Part shown: in pieces, positions 27,449-36,056 of the stretch | Position numbering within the stretch: position 1 is the stretch's first letter | How the letters are laid out: the number at the start of each line of letters is the position of its first letter | DNA from: CAZPMT01 sp964587655 | GTDB lineage: Bacteria > Hydrogenedentota > Hydrogenedentia > Hydrogenedentales > SLHB01 | Direction of reading: 5' to 3' | DNA: 64,000 bases | Assembly (NCBI GenBank): GCA_964587655.1 | Contig: CAZPMT010000001.1 | Span: 1-64,000 of the forward strand | Program-made: the position numbers and the translations under genes | Notes under the pieces: model-generated | Seen by the model: only the letters and a program-made list of their open reading frames with translations | Databases searched by the model: none | Told to the model about the DNA's origin: nothing

Positions 27449-30400
27449 ATGCCTGCATTGTTGGACGAGTATATATTCACAGGCGTAACGGGCAATGCGG
27501 CGTGGGCCGCCATCAAGACGGCGTGGGAAGTCGCCACTAAGAAGTCATGGGAACAGATCTATCTCGACGCGTTCCCGAAGGCGCTTGCCGCTTCGAAGGA
27601 ACAACCCAGGAAGTACACTGATGGCGCTGAGCCTTTATTGAATGGCGCCGCCCTGCAGCGCGCCATCACACGCGCGGCGGCGTCACCGCTTGCCGACCAC
27701 GCTCTCACCGAGTTGACCGGGGATGCACTCGTGAAACATCTCGGGGCCGTCATGGCCGAGGAGCGGGTAATCGAGTTCGAGGGGAACAACCTGGCGGAGG
27801 AAGGATACGCACAGGTAGTGCGCAACCTCGTCCGCTCTGCCCATGCCGTCTTCTGGGACGGTGTCGTGAAGAACGAGACGGCCTTCCGCAATGGCGTGTT
27901 CTTGGAGTTCCAGGCGAACCGCGCCCAACTACAAGACATCAAAGACGCCCTCTCTAAGCTCAGCCTGTTGAAAGCGCTGGACGAGAAACAGGATTACCAG
28001 ACACGGCTTCTCGAGCGGCAGTCGCTTTCAATGGACGAGATCAAGGGTATTGTCTTGCGCATTGAAGAGCGCCTCGCCCGGAAATCCTTCGATAGGGAAC
28101 TGGACGAGGTACTGCCTCCCGCGAAGCGAGAGCCTGCGGGTGCACCGAAGTTCGAAGCCGACTTCGTTCATGCCTATCCGCTGCAAGCGAACTTCACGGG
28201 GCGGAAAACGGAACGCCAGGCGCTTCTCGACGTGAAGTATGACGTTTTCGTCAGCTATAGCCATAAGGACAAAGAATGGGTGCACGGACGGCTATTGCCC
28301 GGTCTGGAGAGATCGGGACTGAAGGTGTGCCTTGACTTTCGGGACTTTGAGCTGGGCGTTTCAGCGGCCATCAACATGGAGCGCGCAGTGCAGCAAAGCC
28401 GGAAGACCATTCTCGTGCTTACACCGAACTGGGTCGAAAGCGAGTGGACGGAATTTGAGTCCCTGCTGATCCAGACCAAAGATCCGGCAGGCCGGCGTCA
28501 ACGCATGTTGCCGGTGATGCTCGAGGAATGCAGCCTGCCTGACCGTTTGAGCATTCTGACGTATGCGGACTTCAGAAATGAACAGGATTGGGAGTTCCAA
28601 CTCGAGCGCGTGTTGCGCACACTCTGTGTTGAAAGGACAACTGCTCCGCCAAGCGATAAGCTTCCCGTAGTCCAACCCATCATCCAGCCCGATTTTGTCC
28701 ATCCGTATCCGCTGCAAGCTAACTTCACGGGGCGGAAGAAGGAACGCGGCGCGCTGACGACGTGGTTTGTCCAGCGTGAGCAGCCGGTGTATGCCGTGGT
28801 CGCCATAGGGGGTATGGGCAAGTCGGCGGTAACGTGGGTGTGGGTGTTGCAGGATCTGCTGGGGCTGCGCACATTCACGAAGGAGGCGTGCGCGGTCGAG
28901 CAGGAGAACCGTCCCGAGGGGGTGTTGTGGTGGAGCTTCTATGACAGCAAGGCACGGTTTGCGTCGTTCCTAGATCGCGCGCTGGAATACGCGAGCGGCG
29001 GGGCCGTGGACCCGCGCGGGATACCGTCGGAACACGACAAGGCGGACAAGCTCATCGACCTGCTCGAAAAGCGCGACATCCTCCTGGTGCTCGATGGGTT
29101 TGAGCGTGAACTCCGGGCGTATGCGAGTCTGAACGCGCCATACATGGGAGACGGTGAGGAAAGACACGAGGTCACGGAACAGCGCGTGTGCGTCGACCCG
29201 CACGCGGCCTACTTCCTCCAGTGGGCGGCGTCACTGCCGTTGCGGGGCCGGATCCTGATGACGACCCGCCTCATGCCGCGCGATCTGGAGGGGAACGACG
29301 GCAATCCACTTGACGGCTGTGCGAATAACGAACTGAAAGGCTTCGACCCGGCCGATGTGGCGGCTTTCTTCCGCGCCGAGGGCATCAAAGGAATGCCATC
29401 CGAGATCAAGGCGGCCTGCGCTCCTTACGCATACCATCCACTCGCCGTTCGGCTGTTGGCCGGGGCGATCATCCGAGACAAACGCAAACCGCGGGACATT
29501 GAGACCGCCAAGCGGCACGTGGTCACGGCGGAACTGAAGGGCAAGGACAAGCATCACATCCTGCAGGTGGCTTACGATGAATTGGCCGCGAAGCGCCGCA
29601 AAATCCTGAGCCAGATCGCCGCGTTCCGCAATCCCATGACCTTCGAAACCTTGGCGGCCGTGCTGCCCGTGAGCGGCGCACACGAACTGGAAGTCATCCT
29701 GGACGAGTTGGTCGAGCGCGGCCTGCTGCTCTGCAACGACGGCCTATACGACCTGCATCCCGTCGTGCGGCAATATGCCTACGAACGGCTGACGGACAAG
29801 GAAGGCGTCCACACGCGCTTGCGCGACCATTTCAGCGCCGTGCCCATGCCGCAGGACACGGAGAAGGTCAAATGCATCGAAAACCTCGACCCCGTGATCG
29901 AGCTGTACCACCACACGGTCCGGGCGGGGCAGTTCGACGAGGCCTGTGACGTATTCTACGTGCGTCTCCAGGACGTTCTGTACTACCGCTTCGGGGCGTA
30001 CGATCGCTGCATTGAACTCTTGTGCGCACTGTTCCCGGAGGGAGAGCCTTTGGTCAAAGACGGCCAGGCCAAGGTACCACGACTGACGAAGGAATCCGAC
30101 CAAGCCTGGGCGCTGAACGCCCTTGCCTGCTGTTGCAGTGCGTCCGGCCAACCCCGGCGGGCTTTGCCGCTGTTTGAGCTACAGAACAAGCTCCGGGATG
30201 ACGCAAAGGACGAGATGAATCTTGCCATTGGCCTGGAAAACTTGGCCTGTATGGCGCAACTCCACCTCGGCCAACTGGGTGCTGCCGAAGAGAACCTCCG
30301 TCGGAGCATCGCCTTGTCTCGGGAGATTAGGGACGCGCTCGGGGTGGCTGACGCGTGCCAGAATTTGGGGCTGTTGCTGGCATGCCTGGGAGGGTTTGGT

Positions 30401-31036
30401 GAGAGCGAGACAGAATTGGACGCGGCGGTGCGGGGCTTCAAGGAGCAAGAAAAGACGCAGGGCGAGGGCATCGTTGAGTGCAGCCGCGCCCTGCGGGCCA
30501 TCATCATGGGAGATGCCCAAGCCGCGTTGGCAGCCGCCCGTCACGCGCTGGAGTTGTGGCACAAGACGGCAAGAGAGAGATTCCGCTACGAGCGCGACCG
30601 CGTGCGGGTCGAGTGGTTGGTAGGCTGGGCGCTGACGGCCCTGGCGGAAGAGCGGCCGGGGGACGTGGCCAGTCTCCTTGCCGAGGCCGAACAGCATCTC
30701 ACCGAGGCACTGACCCGTTGCCGGAACATCAACATGGTCGATCACGAGCCGGACATTCTCCTGGCTTGGGCGCGTTGGCATTTCGCGAAAGGGGACGCGG
30801 TTCGCGCGAGCCAGTGGGCTGCGGAGGCCCTATTCATCGCCGACCGGTGCGAGTACCGGCTGAAGCAGGCCGACATCCACAACTTCCTTGCGCGGCTTGC
30901 GCTTGATGCCGGTGACAAGGCCGCAGCACGAAGCGAAGCCGGGATCGCGAAGGAACGCGCTTGGTGCGACGGCCCACCGCATTGTTACAAACCCGCCCTC
31001 GATGAAGCCGAACGCCTGTTGAAAGAGATCGGGTAA
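27449..31036 (+). CDS. NLR-like protein: unknown N-domain, TIR domain, STAND/NB-ARC-type NTPase and TPR-like repeats
   Basis: The protein has 1195 residues and no signal peptide. Residues 1-235 are an unrecognised, largely helical domain. A TIR domain follows at about 264-400, starting YDVFVSYSHKDKEW, with a likely catalytic Glu337 in SEWTEFE. A STAND NTPase follows with P-loop GGMGKS (454-459) and Walker B LLVLDGFE (about 545-552). Winged-helix-like and TPR-like helical repeats run to the end (about 880-1195). The segment DFVHxYPLQANFTGRK occurs twice, at 238 and 415, bracketing the TIR domain. Bacterial TIR-STAND proteins are known or suspected antiphage sensors that deplete NAD+. That role here is inference. 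The gene stands alone, with no partner gene in its transcription unit. Confidence 0.88.
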   Translation: MPALLDEYIFTGVTGNAAWAAIKTAWEVATKKSWEQIYLDAFPKALAASKEQPRKYTDGAEPLLNGAALQRAITRAAASPLADHALTELTGDALVKHLGAVMAEERVIEFEGNNLAEEGYAQVVRNLVRSAHAVFWDGVVKNETAFRNGVFLEFQANRAQLQDIKDALSKLSLLKALDEKQDYQTRLLERQSLSMDEIKGIVLRIEERLARKSFDRELDEVLPPAKREPAGAPKFEADFVHAYPLQANFTGRKTERQALLDVKYDVFVSYSHKDKEWVHGRLLPGLERSGLKVCLDFRDFELGVSAAINMERAVQQSRKTILVLTPNWVESEWTEFESLLIQTKDPAGRRQRMLPVMLEECSLPDRLSILTYADFRNEQDWEFQLERVLRTLCVERTTAPPSDKLPVVQPIIQPDFVHPYPLQANFTGRKKERGALTTWFVQREQPVYAVVAIGGMGKSAVTWVWVLQDLLGLRTFTKEACAVEQENRPEGVLWWSFYDSKARFASFLDRALEYASGGAVDPRGIPSEHDKADKLIDLLEKRDILLVLDGFERELRAYASLNAPYMGDGEERHEVTEQRVCVDPHAAYFLQWAASLPLRGRILMTTRLMPRDLEGNDGNPLDGCANNELKGFDPADVAAFFRAEGIKGMPSEIKAACAPYAYHPLAVRLLAGAIIRDKRKPRDIETAKRHVVTAELKGKDKHHILQVAYDELAAKRRKILSQIAAFRNPMTFETLAAVLPVSGAHELEVILDELVERGLLLCNDGLYDLHPVVRQYAYERLTDKEGVHTRLRDHFSAVPMPQDTEKVKCIENLDPVIELYHHTVRAGQFDEACDVFYVRLQDVLYYRFGAYDRCIELLCALFPEGEPLVKDGQAKVPRLTKESDQAWALNALACCCSASGQPRRALPLFELQNKLRDDAKDEMNLAIGLENLACMAQLHLGQLGAAEENLRRSIALSREIRDALGVADACQNLGLLLACLGGFGESETELDAAVRGFKEQEKTQGEGIVECSRALRAIIMGDAQAALAAARHALELWHKTARERFRYERDRVRVEWLVGWALTALAEERPGDVASLLAEAEQHLTEALTRCRNINMVDHEPDILLAWARWHFAKGDAVRASQWAAEALFIADRCEYRLKQADIHNFLARLALDAGDKAAARSEAGIAKERAWCDGPPHCYKPALDEAERLLKEIG

Positions 31037-31081
31037 CGCTTCGGCGGCGGACGTTGCCCTGCCGTAGCGTGCTGAACGCTG

Positions 31082-31151
31082 GTGGCGCGACGTTTCCAAC
31101 GTCGCGGGGTAGCTGCCAGATCGAACTGCGACGTTGGAAACGTCGCGCCAC
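31082..31151. repeat. Perfect 24-bp inverted repeat
   Basis: GTGGCGCGACGTTTCC begins the arm 31082-31105, which is exactly complementary to 31128-31151 with a 22-base loop. It follows the NLR-like gene and may end its transcript. Confidence 0.9.
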
Positions 31152-31234
31152 TGTGAATAGTTTGTCAAGTTATTTTGGCGCGCCGCCTAAGCGTCAATGA
31201 ACGGCGAAAACGGAGCGCGAACGCGGCGTCCTCG

Positions 31235-31426
31235 CTATTTTGCTGCGTCTTCCCGCCGCTTGGCGGCAGATTGCCACATTCTTGCCGCAGGGCTGTCGGC
31301 GGTTGCAAGCCTGTGAAGACGCTTCTGACGCTCTTCCTCCGCCGTCAATCCCTCGTACTCATTCAGAAGCTCTGCCTGGATGCGGTTCTTCATCTCAATG
31401 CAGTCAAATGCCATTTTGTCGTTCAT
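31235..31426 (-). CDS. Small FDCVEM-family protein, likely partner of the PIN protein (copy 1)
   Basis: The protein has 63 residues and starts MNDKMAFDCIEMKNRIQAEL, then a charged helical region (TAEEERQKRLHRLA). The core FDCIEM is shared with two other small proteins in this window (48244-48423 and 49644-49832), each of which also follows a PIN gene or its remnant. The ATG at 31426 is two bases after the PIN stop and has AAAGGAGG in front, so the pair should be co-translated. By gene order and size it is a candidate antitoxin. No named family is claimed. Unlike the other two copies, no reverse transcriptase follows. Confidence 0.75.
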   Translation of the reverse strand: MNDKMAFDCIEMKNRIQAELLNEYEGLTAEEERQKRLHRLATADSPAARMWQSAAKRREDAAK

Positions 31427-31428
31427 GG

Positions 31429-31881
31429 CTAGACGACCTCCTTTGGAGAACGAATCTCGACTAACGGATACCCTTGTTGAAGGTTGACCGCGTTGAAACC
31501 GCGGATCTTGTCGAGATGAACAATGTGCTTGAAGTTCCAACTTACGATCATGTCCACACGTTCCACCGACGCGATAGCGACATGGTGCGCGTCATTGCGC
31601 GAGGCCCTTCCTACAATGCTCGCTTCAAGATAACCGTCGCGTAATGCCTCCGACTCAAACGAGCTTTCCACCAACTCATAGGCGTGATCGGGCAAGTCTG
31701 CCAGTAAGGCCTGAATCTCGCGCGGCGCCTTGTCCAGTTCGTCCAAGACAACATCGGAAATGACAAACACGACCCTGCCTGCTCGAGCCATTTCAAAGAG
31801 CGCCGAGCTTTCCGAAGCGAATTTCCCGTCCAAACACCCTCCTACCACCGAGGTGTCTATGTAGATGCGCTGTTTTCTCAT
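31429..31881 (-). CDS. PIN-domain protein, VapC-like (copy 1)
   Basis: The protein has 150 residues from the ATG at 31881. A second in-frame ATG three codons upstream has its GGGAG abutting it, so the inner start is preferred. The PIN acidic residues are visible in YIDTSVVGG, VLDELDKA and RNDAHHVAIA, followed by VSWNFKHIVHLDKI. PIN proteins of this type are metal-dependent RNases and often toxins. The C-terminus (IRSPKEVV) matches the style of the PIN copy at 49822-50289. The adjacent FDCVEM gene is the probable antitoxin. Confidence 0.85.
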   Translation of the reverse strand: MRKQRIYIDTSVVGGCLDGKFASESSALFEMARAGRVVFVISDVVLDELDKAPREIQALLADLPDHAYELVESSFESEALRDGYLEASIVGRASRNDAHHVAIASVERVDMIVSWNFKHIVHLDKIRGFNAVNLQQGYPLVEIRSPKEVV

Positions 31882-31995
31882 GTGCCGCATCTCCCGTCGA
31901 GATTGTAGCAGAATCCGGGGAATTCAGAAACTATTTGGGAAAGCGAGTCGCTGTGCGCGCGGGTCTGGGCCGAATGCGGCGCCTGTGGTCCGTCG

Positions 31996-32793
31996 TTATT
32001 TCCAGCGGGCGGCTTGTTCGTCTATTAGGCGGCGGGCGTTGTTGTAGAGGATGTTGCGCATCTCCTGTGTTTCGATGTGGGCGAACACGACGCAGCCGGC
32101 GGCCACCATGGGATCAAACCAAGGGTAGTCGGTGCCGAAGAGGACTTTTTCGGAGCCGGCGTCGCGGCACATCCACTCGATGAGTCCGTATATGTGGTAG
32201 GCCGCCGTCAACTCGAGGTACACGTTGGGAAAATCCGCCGCGAGCCGGATGGCTTTGTCAAACGCGCCGTAACACGAGTGGCCGAGGATGAGGCGGACGT
32301 CGGGATAGCGCTCGGCGACTTTGCGCATGTCGTTCGCGCCGCATCCGCCGTCGGCGCCCCAGGTGTGCGAAAGCACCATCCACTTCTCGCTGTGCGCGCG
32401 CTCCCACACGGGCCGGTAGTTGTCACCATCAACTGGGTAGGCGTGCATGCTGGGGTGGACCTTCATGCCGACGACGCCCGGACGGCCCAGGCAGGCGTTC
32501 ATCTCGCCTTCAATGTCTTGCACGAAATTCGGGTTAATCGTGCAGTAACCGTAAACGCGCCCGGGATGGCGCTGGACTGCATCGAGCATCTCGCGATTGC
32601 CTTCGCGCGTATCGCCGGCCAGTGCGCTGTGCGGCGAGAGGATAATGCTCTCGATGTTGTCGCGGTCCATGCCCGCGATCATCTTCTCGAGGGGCGCTTC
32701 GGGCATGAAGATGCCGTTGAACGGACCGAGATGGCCGTGGGAGTCAATGATGGGACATCCTCCGCCGTTCACGAACAGGTCGCTTAGCGCCAT
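31996..32793 (-). CDS. Amidohydrolase family (PF04909-like) metal-dependent hydrolase, copy 1
   Basis: This 265-residue TIM-barrel hydrolase has the metal motif IIDSHGHLGPF near the N-terminus. GVVGMKVHPSMHAYP, LILGHSCYGAF and KVLFGTDYPWFDP follow, the usual ligand positions for Amidohydrolase_2 proteins. The ATG at 32793 has GGAAGGA in front. An ATG four codons upstream lacks a site. These enzymes hydrolyse or decarboxylate varied substrates, and none can be named here. It follows a related gene on the same strand across a double-palindrome spacer. Confidence 0.87.
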   Translation of the reverse strand: MALSDLFVNGGGCPIIDSHGHLGPFNGIFMPEAPLEKMIAGMDRDNIESIILSPHSALAGDTREGNREMLDAVQRHPGRVYGYCTINPNFVQDIEGEMNACLGRPGVVGMKVHPSMHAYPVDGDNYRPVWERAHSEKWMVLSHTWGADGGCGANDMRKVAERYPDVRLILGHSCYGAFDKAIRLAADFPNVYLELTAAYHIYGLIEWMCRDAGSEKVLFGTDYPWFDPMVAAGCVVFAHIETQEMRNILYNNARRLIDEQAARWK

Positions 32794-32809
32794 CGTTCCT
32801 TCCATGTAG

Positions 32810-32868
32810 GGACGGGTTTGAAACCCGTCCTACGATCTCCTATGGACAAGGGGTTGCAACCCCTTGTC
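32810..32868. repeat. Two adjacent palindromes, including 24-bp palindrome copy 2 of 3
   Basis: GGACGGGTTT (32810-32819), one base, then AAACCCGTCC (32821-32830) forms the first palindrome. The second, 32845-32868, is the same 24-mer found at 21330 and 55952. Together they fill the spacer between the two amidohydrolase genes. Confidence 0.93.
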
Positions 32869-32884
32869 GTCCGTCCACCAAGTT

Positions 32885-33634
32885 TCACCACGCGATCTCG
32901 CTGATAAGCCGTTCGAGGTTTCGGTGGGCAATCGCTTCGCGCGCCTCCTCGCCGATCTCCGCCCGGTACACCATGAGTACATAACCGCCGGCATAGTTGC
33001 GCGGCAGGCCGGAACCGAACACGATGTGGTTATACCCCACCTTGTTGACGATGCTCTGTAGTTGTCCCGCGGTCTCGAGTCGATTCGTCGTGATGAAAAA
33101 CCGTTCGTACCTTCTCATGAGGGGCCGGAAATATCGGTCCTGTCCCCAACAGCCGGTCTCTGTGAGGATGAGTGTGAGCCGCGGGAAGTCGCGCATGATC
33201 TGATATACGCCCTGCCATCCGCCGGGCACTTCCGGAAACGGCACAATCACCGGGAGGTAACACGCGGCGAACAACTCCAATAGATTGCCGCAGGCCACGG
33301 GATCGAGCGTGAAACAGTGCCGTGTCGGAAACGCTCGCGCCGCTAGCACGCCTGACGCCCGCGCGTGTTTGACGAATTCCCCCGCAGGAAGCATCTCCTC
33401 GCAACACGTGGGCACAAACGTTATCGTCGGGTACAGGCGCGTGTACGCGTCCAGATCCGGGAGACGCCGGTTGCCCACGTCAAAATCGCGTTCCCACGCA
33501 TCCCGGTGCCACACGAGGGCCTTCTGAATGCCGGAGTGGTCGAGTTCCGCGACGAGGTCCTTGACGGTTTCGATCTCGCGCGGCAGCGCGATGGCCCCGC
33601 GTCCGTACGACACGTCGCAATCAAAAAAGTCCAC
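32885..33634 (-). CDS. Amidohydrolase-like protein, copy 2
   Basis: The 249-residue protein starts at a GTG (33634), 14 bases inside the end of the penicillin-binding protein gene, with the N-terminus MDFFDCDVSYGRGAIALPRE. The frame is open further upstream, but that part is antisense shadow. The TIM-barrel signature is weaker than in copy 1: FFDCDVSYG replaces the HxH motif. LILTETGCWGQDRYFRPLM and HIVFGSGLPRNYAGG mark later strands. Several metal ligands seem missing, so activity is doubtful. The overlap suggests coupling to the upstream gene. Confidence 0.7.
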   Translation of the reverse strand: MDFFDCDVSYGRGAIALPREIETVKDLVAELDHSGIQKALVWHRDAWERDFDVGNRRLPDLDAYTRLYPTITFVPTCCEEMLPAGEFVKHARASGVLAARAFPTRHCFTLDPVACGNLLELFAACYLPVIVPFPEVPGGWQGVYQIMRDFPRLTLILTETGCWGQDRYFRPLMRRYERFFITTNRLETAGQLQSIVNKVGYNHIVFGSGLPRNYAGGYVLMVYRAEIGEEAREAIAHRNLERLISEIAW

Positions 33635-35825
33635 GAAGTTCCGTCTCCGATCCCAACGGCTGCATTCCGGCCGCGTCCATCCGTTCGACCGGTGGCATGG
33701 TCCCCGCGATAAACGCTTCGCGAAACGATCCGCCTTCGACCCCCGTATTCCGGTCCACCTGGAAAAAGGTGACGCCATCGGGCACTTCGAAATCCTGCAC
33801 CGGCAGGCCTTCCTCCGCGGCAATCATGAAATCTGTCCAGACGGGGTTGGCCAGGCGTCCGCCCGTAAAATCCTTCCCGTGGCCTAGGGGCCGGTTGTCA
33901 CGATAACCGATCCAGACCACGCATGTGAAATCGGTTGTGAACCCGCAGAACCAGACGTTCCGGCTCTCATTGCTCGTGCCCGTTTTCCCGCCGCGTGTGC
34001 GGCCCGGTTCCGCCTTGTCCCATTGGGCCTGCGTATTGGCGCCCGTGCCGAAACGGCATACGCCCTGCATCAAGTAGGTGAGCACGTAAGCCACGTTCGC
34101 GTTCATGACCTCTTCGCGCGCGGCAGGTTTAGTCATGCCGGAAACGGTGACGCCGTCGCGGTTCCGGATTCGCGCGATCATCACTGGGTCATAGCGGACG
34201 CCTCCGTTCGCGAAGCACGAGTAGGCGACGCAATGATCGATAACGGTAACGTCCGGCGAGCCGAGCGCAATCGTGAGTCCCACGGCGTTATCGATGGGCG
34301 TTCGGATCCCGGCGCGTTCGAGGAGCGACCGCACCTGCGGCATCCCTAACCGTTCGACGAGTTTGATCGAGACGATGTTGATCGATTTCGCGAGCGCATT
34401 ACGCAGCGTAATCGGGCCTTGGTAGTCGCCGCCGAAGTTCTTGGGCGTCCACACGTTTCCCCACGGATCCACGCGGACGAACGGCTCGTCGACCTCGATG
34501 TCGGAAGGGGTCATGCCGTTTGCGATGGCGGTGGCCCAGACGAACGGTTTGATGCTTGAACCGGGCTGGCGCCGGGCCTGCGTGGCGGTGTTGTACTTCT
34601 CTTGTTCGAAGTCGCGTCCGCCTACCATCGCGCGAATGTATCCCTTGCTGCCGGGACGGTTGTCGATACAGACGAGCGCCCCGGTCACGGGCGTGAACTC
34701 GCTCTCCTTGCCGTCGCGTTTGAGTGCTTCGCGCTTCTTGGCGTCGAAGTCATCGAGCGCCTTGAAAAGGCTCTGCTCGGCGGCCTGCTGCATGCGCCAA
34801 TCGAGGGTCGTGCGGACCTCGAGGCCTTCCTGAAAGACTTCGGTCTTATCGGCCTGACTCAGCAGATACTGGCGGATCTCCTCGACGAAATACGGCGCCT
34901 TGAACTTGTTCGGCTCCCAGATTCCTTTGCCGTCCGCGGCCAACTGCTGCCGCTTCTCCGGCGTCATGACCGAATCCTCGACGGATTCCTTGATCGCGGC
35001 GTCGTATTCCTGCTGGGTGATGAACTGGTTTTCGAGCATCTGCTGGAGAACGATGTTGCGTCGCTGGCGCGAGTTTTCCAGGTAGTGAAACGGCTCGTTC
35101 TTGTTCGGCGACCGCGGCAAGCCGGCCAGCAACGCCGCCTCGCCGAGTGTCAATTGCCAGCAGTGCTTGCCGAAATACTGTTGTGAAGCCGCCTCGACTC
35201 CATAGGCGCTCACACCGAGGAACACCTGGTTCAGGTACAACTCGAGAATCTCGTCCTTCGTGAAATCCCGCTCGATCTGAAGCGCGATCAGGGCTTCGCG
35301 GAGTTTCCGTTTCACGGTCCGCTCCTGTCCCACCTCGAGCGGCTCGACGTTCCGGACCACCTGTTGCGTGATGGTGCTTCCCCCGCGCATACGCTGCCCC
35401 GACAGTAACGATGAAACGAACGCGTTCAGGATCGCGTCCGGACGCACCCCCTTATGCTGGTAGAAGGTGTCATCTTCGGTGGCCAGAAACGCCTTCTGCA
35501 CGTACAACGGGATCTCCGACAGGTTCACCAACTGGCGCTGCTCGATCGAGAACTCGCCCAGAAGTTCGCCATCCGCTGAGTACACCTTGCTGCCGACTTT
35601 CGGCCGGAACGTCTCGAGGGCCTGGATCGCGCTCTTCGTGTCGTTCAAGATCCACACAAACGCCCCGAGCGCCGCGCCCCAGCCCGCGGCGAGTAGGAGC
35701 ATGCCCGCAAGGAACAGACCCGCGCAACCGCGCTTTCGAGGAAGCAAGAGGGCGGTTGTATCCACAGTTTGTCGTGGCTTGACAAACTGTGCGGCGGTTT
35801 CGCTTGAGGCGTCCATTGATCGCAT
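33621..35825 (-). CDS. mrcA: Class A (bifunctional) penicillin-binding protein, PBP1A-like
   Basis: The 734-residue protein polymerises and cross-links peptidoglycan in the periplasm. It has an N-terminal membrane anchor (about 34-62) and a GT51 glycosyltransferase with ATEDDTFYQHKGV, GGSTITQQ and ELYLNQVFLG. The transpeptidase has PGSSIKPF (catalytic Ser423), SKSINIVSIK and KTGTSNE. A short palindromic element lies within codons 12-20 and encodes QFVKPRQTV just before the anchor. It overlaps the start of the amidohydrolase-like gene. The symbol reflects family and not a tested orthology. Confidence 0.94.
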   Translation of the reverse strand: MRSMDASSETAAQFVKPRQTVDTTALLLPRKRGCAGLFLAGMLLLAAGWGAALGAFVWILNDTKSAIQALETFRPKVGSKVYSADGELLGEFSIEQRQLVNLSEIPLYVQKAFLATEDDTFYQHKGVRPDAILNAFVSSLLSGQRMRGGSTITQQVVRNVEPLEVGQERTVKRKLREALIALQIERDFTKDEILELYLNQVFLGVSAYGVEAASQQYFGKHCWQLTLGEAALLAGLPRSPNKNEPFHYLENSRQRRNIVLQQMLENQFITQQEYDAAIKESVEDSVMTPEKRQQLAADGKGIWEPNKFKAPYFVEEIRQYLLSQADKTEVFQEGLEVRTTLDWRMQQAAEQSLFKALDDFDAKKREALKRDGKESEFTPVTGALVCIDNRPGSKGYIRAMVGGRDFEQEKYNTATQARRQPGSSIKPFVWATAIANGMTPSDIEVDEPFVRVDPWGNVWTPKNFGGDYQGPITLRNALAKSINIVSIKLVERLGMPQVRSLLERAGIRTPIDNAVGLTIALGSPDVTVIDHCVAYSCFANGGVRYDPVMIARIRNRDGVTVSGMTKPAAREEVMNANVAYVLTYLMQGVCRFGTGANTQAQWDKAEPGRTRGGKTGTSNESRNVWFCGFTTDFTCVVWIGYRDNRPLGHGKDFTGGRLANPVWTDFMIAAEEGLPVQDFEVPDGVTFFQVDRNTGVEGGSFREAFIAGTMPPVERMDAAGMQPLGSETELRGLF
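35763..35791. repeat. In-gene palindromic element, copy 1
   Basis: CACAGTTTGTC, a 7-base spacer GTGGCTT, then GACAAACTGTG. It lies inside the penicillin-binding protein gene in frame. Related copies are at 37296-37322 and 37597-37625. Confidence 0.9.
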
Positions 35826-36056
35826 ACGGAGAGCTTACCATTCCATGTTTTTGCGCTGCAAAGGCGTGACGGCACGCCGCAACAAGGGTGTTAATCCCCA
35901 TCGGTGGCCGATGGATGCATGACCCTGAATTCGGCAGTTGAAACCGAGAGGAATCGTCCGAACGCTGGACGAGGCGGACTCTATGGACGAAATGGACGTA
36001 ACCCCGCAGGAGAGCCTTTTCGGTGTCCACGTCGTCCATAAAGTCCATGCCGTCCA

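Noticed and set aside
35826..36056. Minus-strand frame (part of 35470-36129) between the flippase and penicillin-binding protein genes
   Set aside because: It runs through both neighbours out of frame. The spacer itself shows only low-complexity GTCCAT-like repeats.
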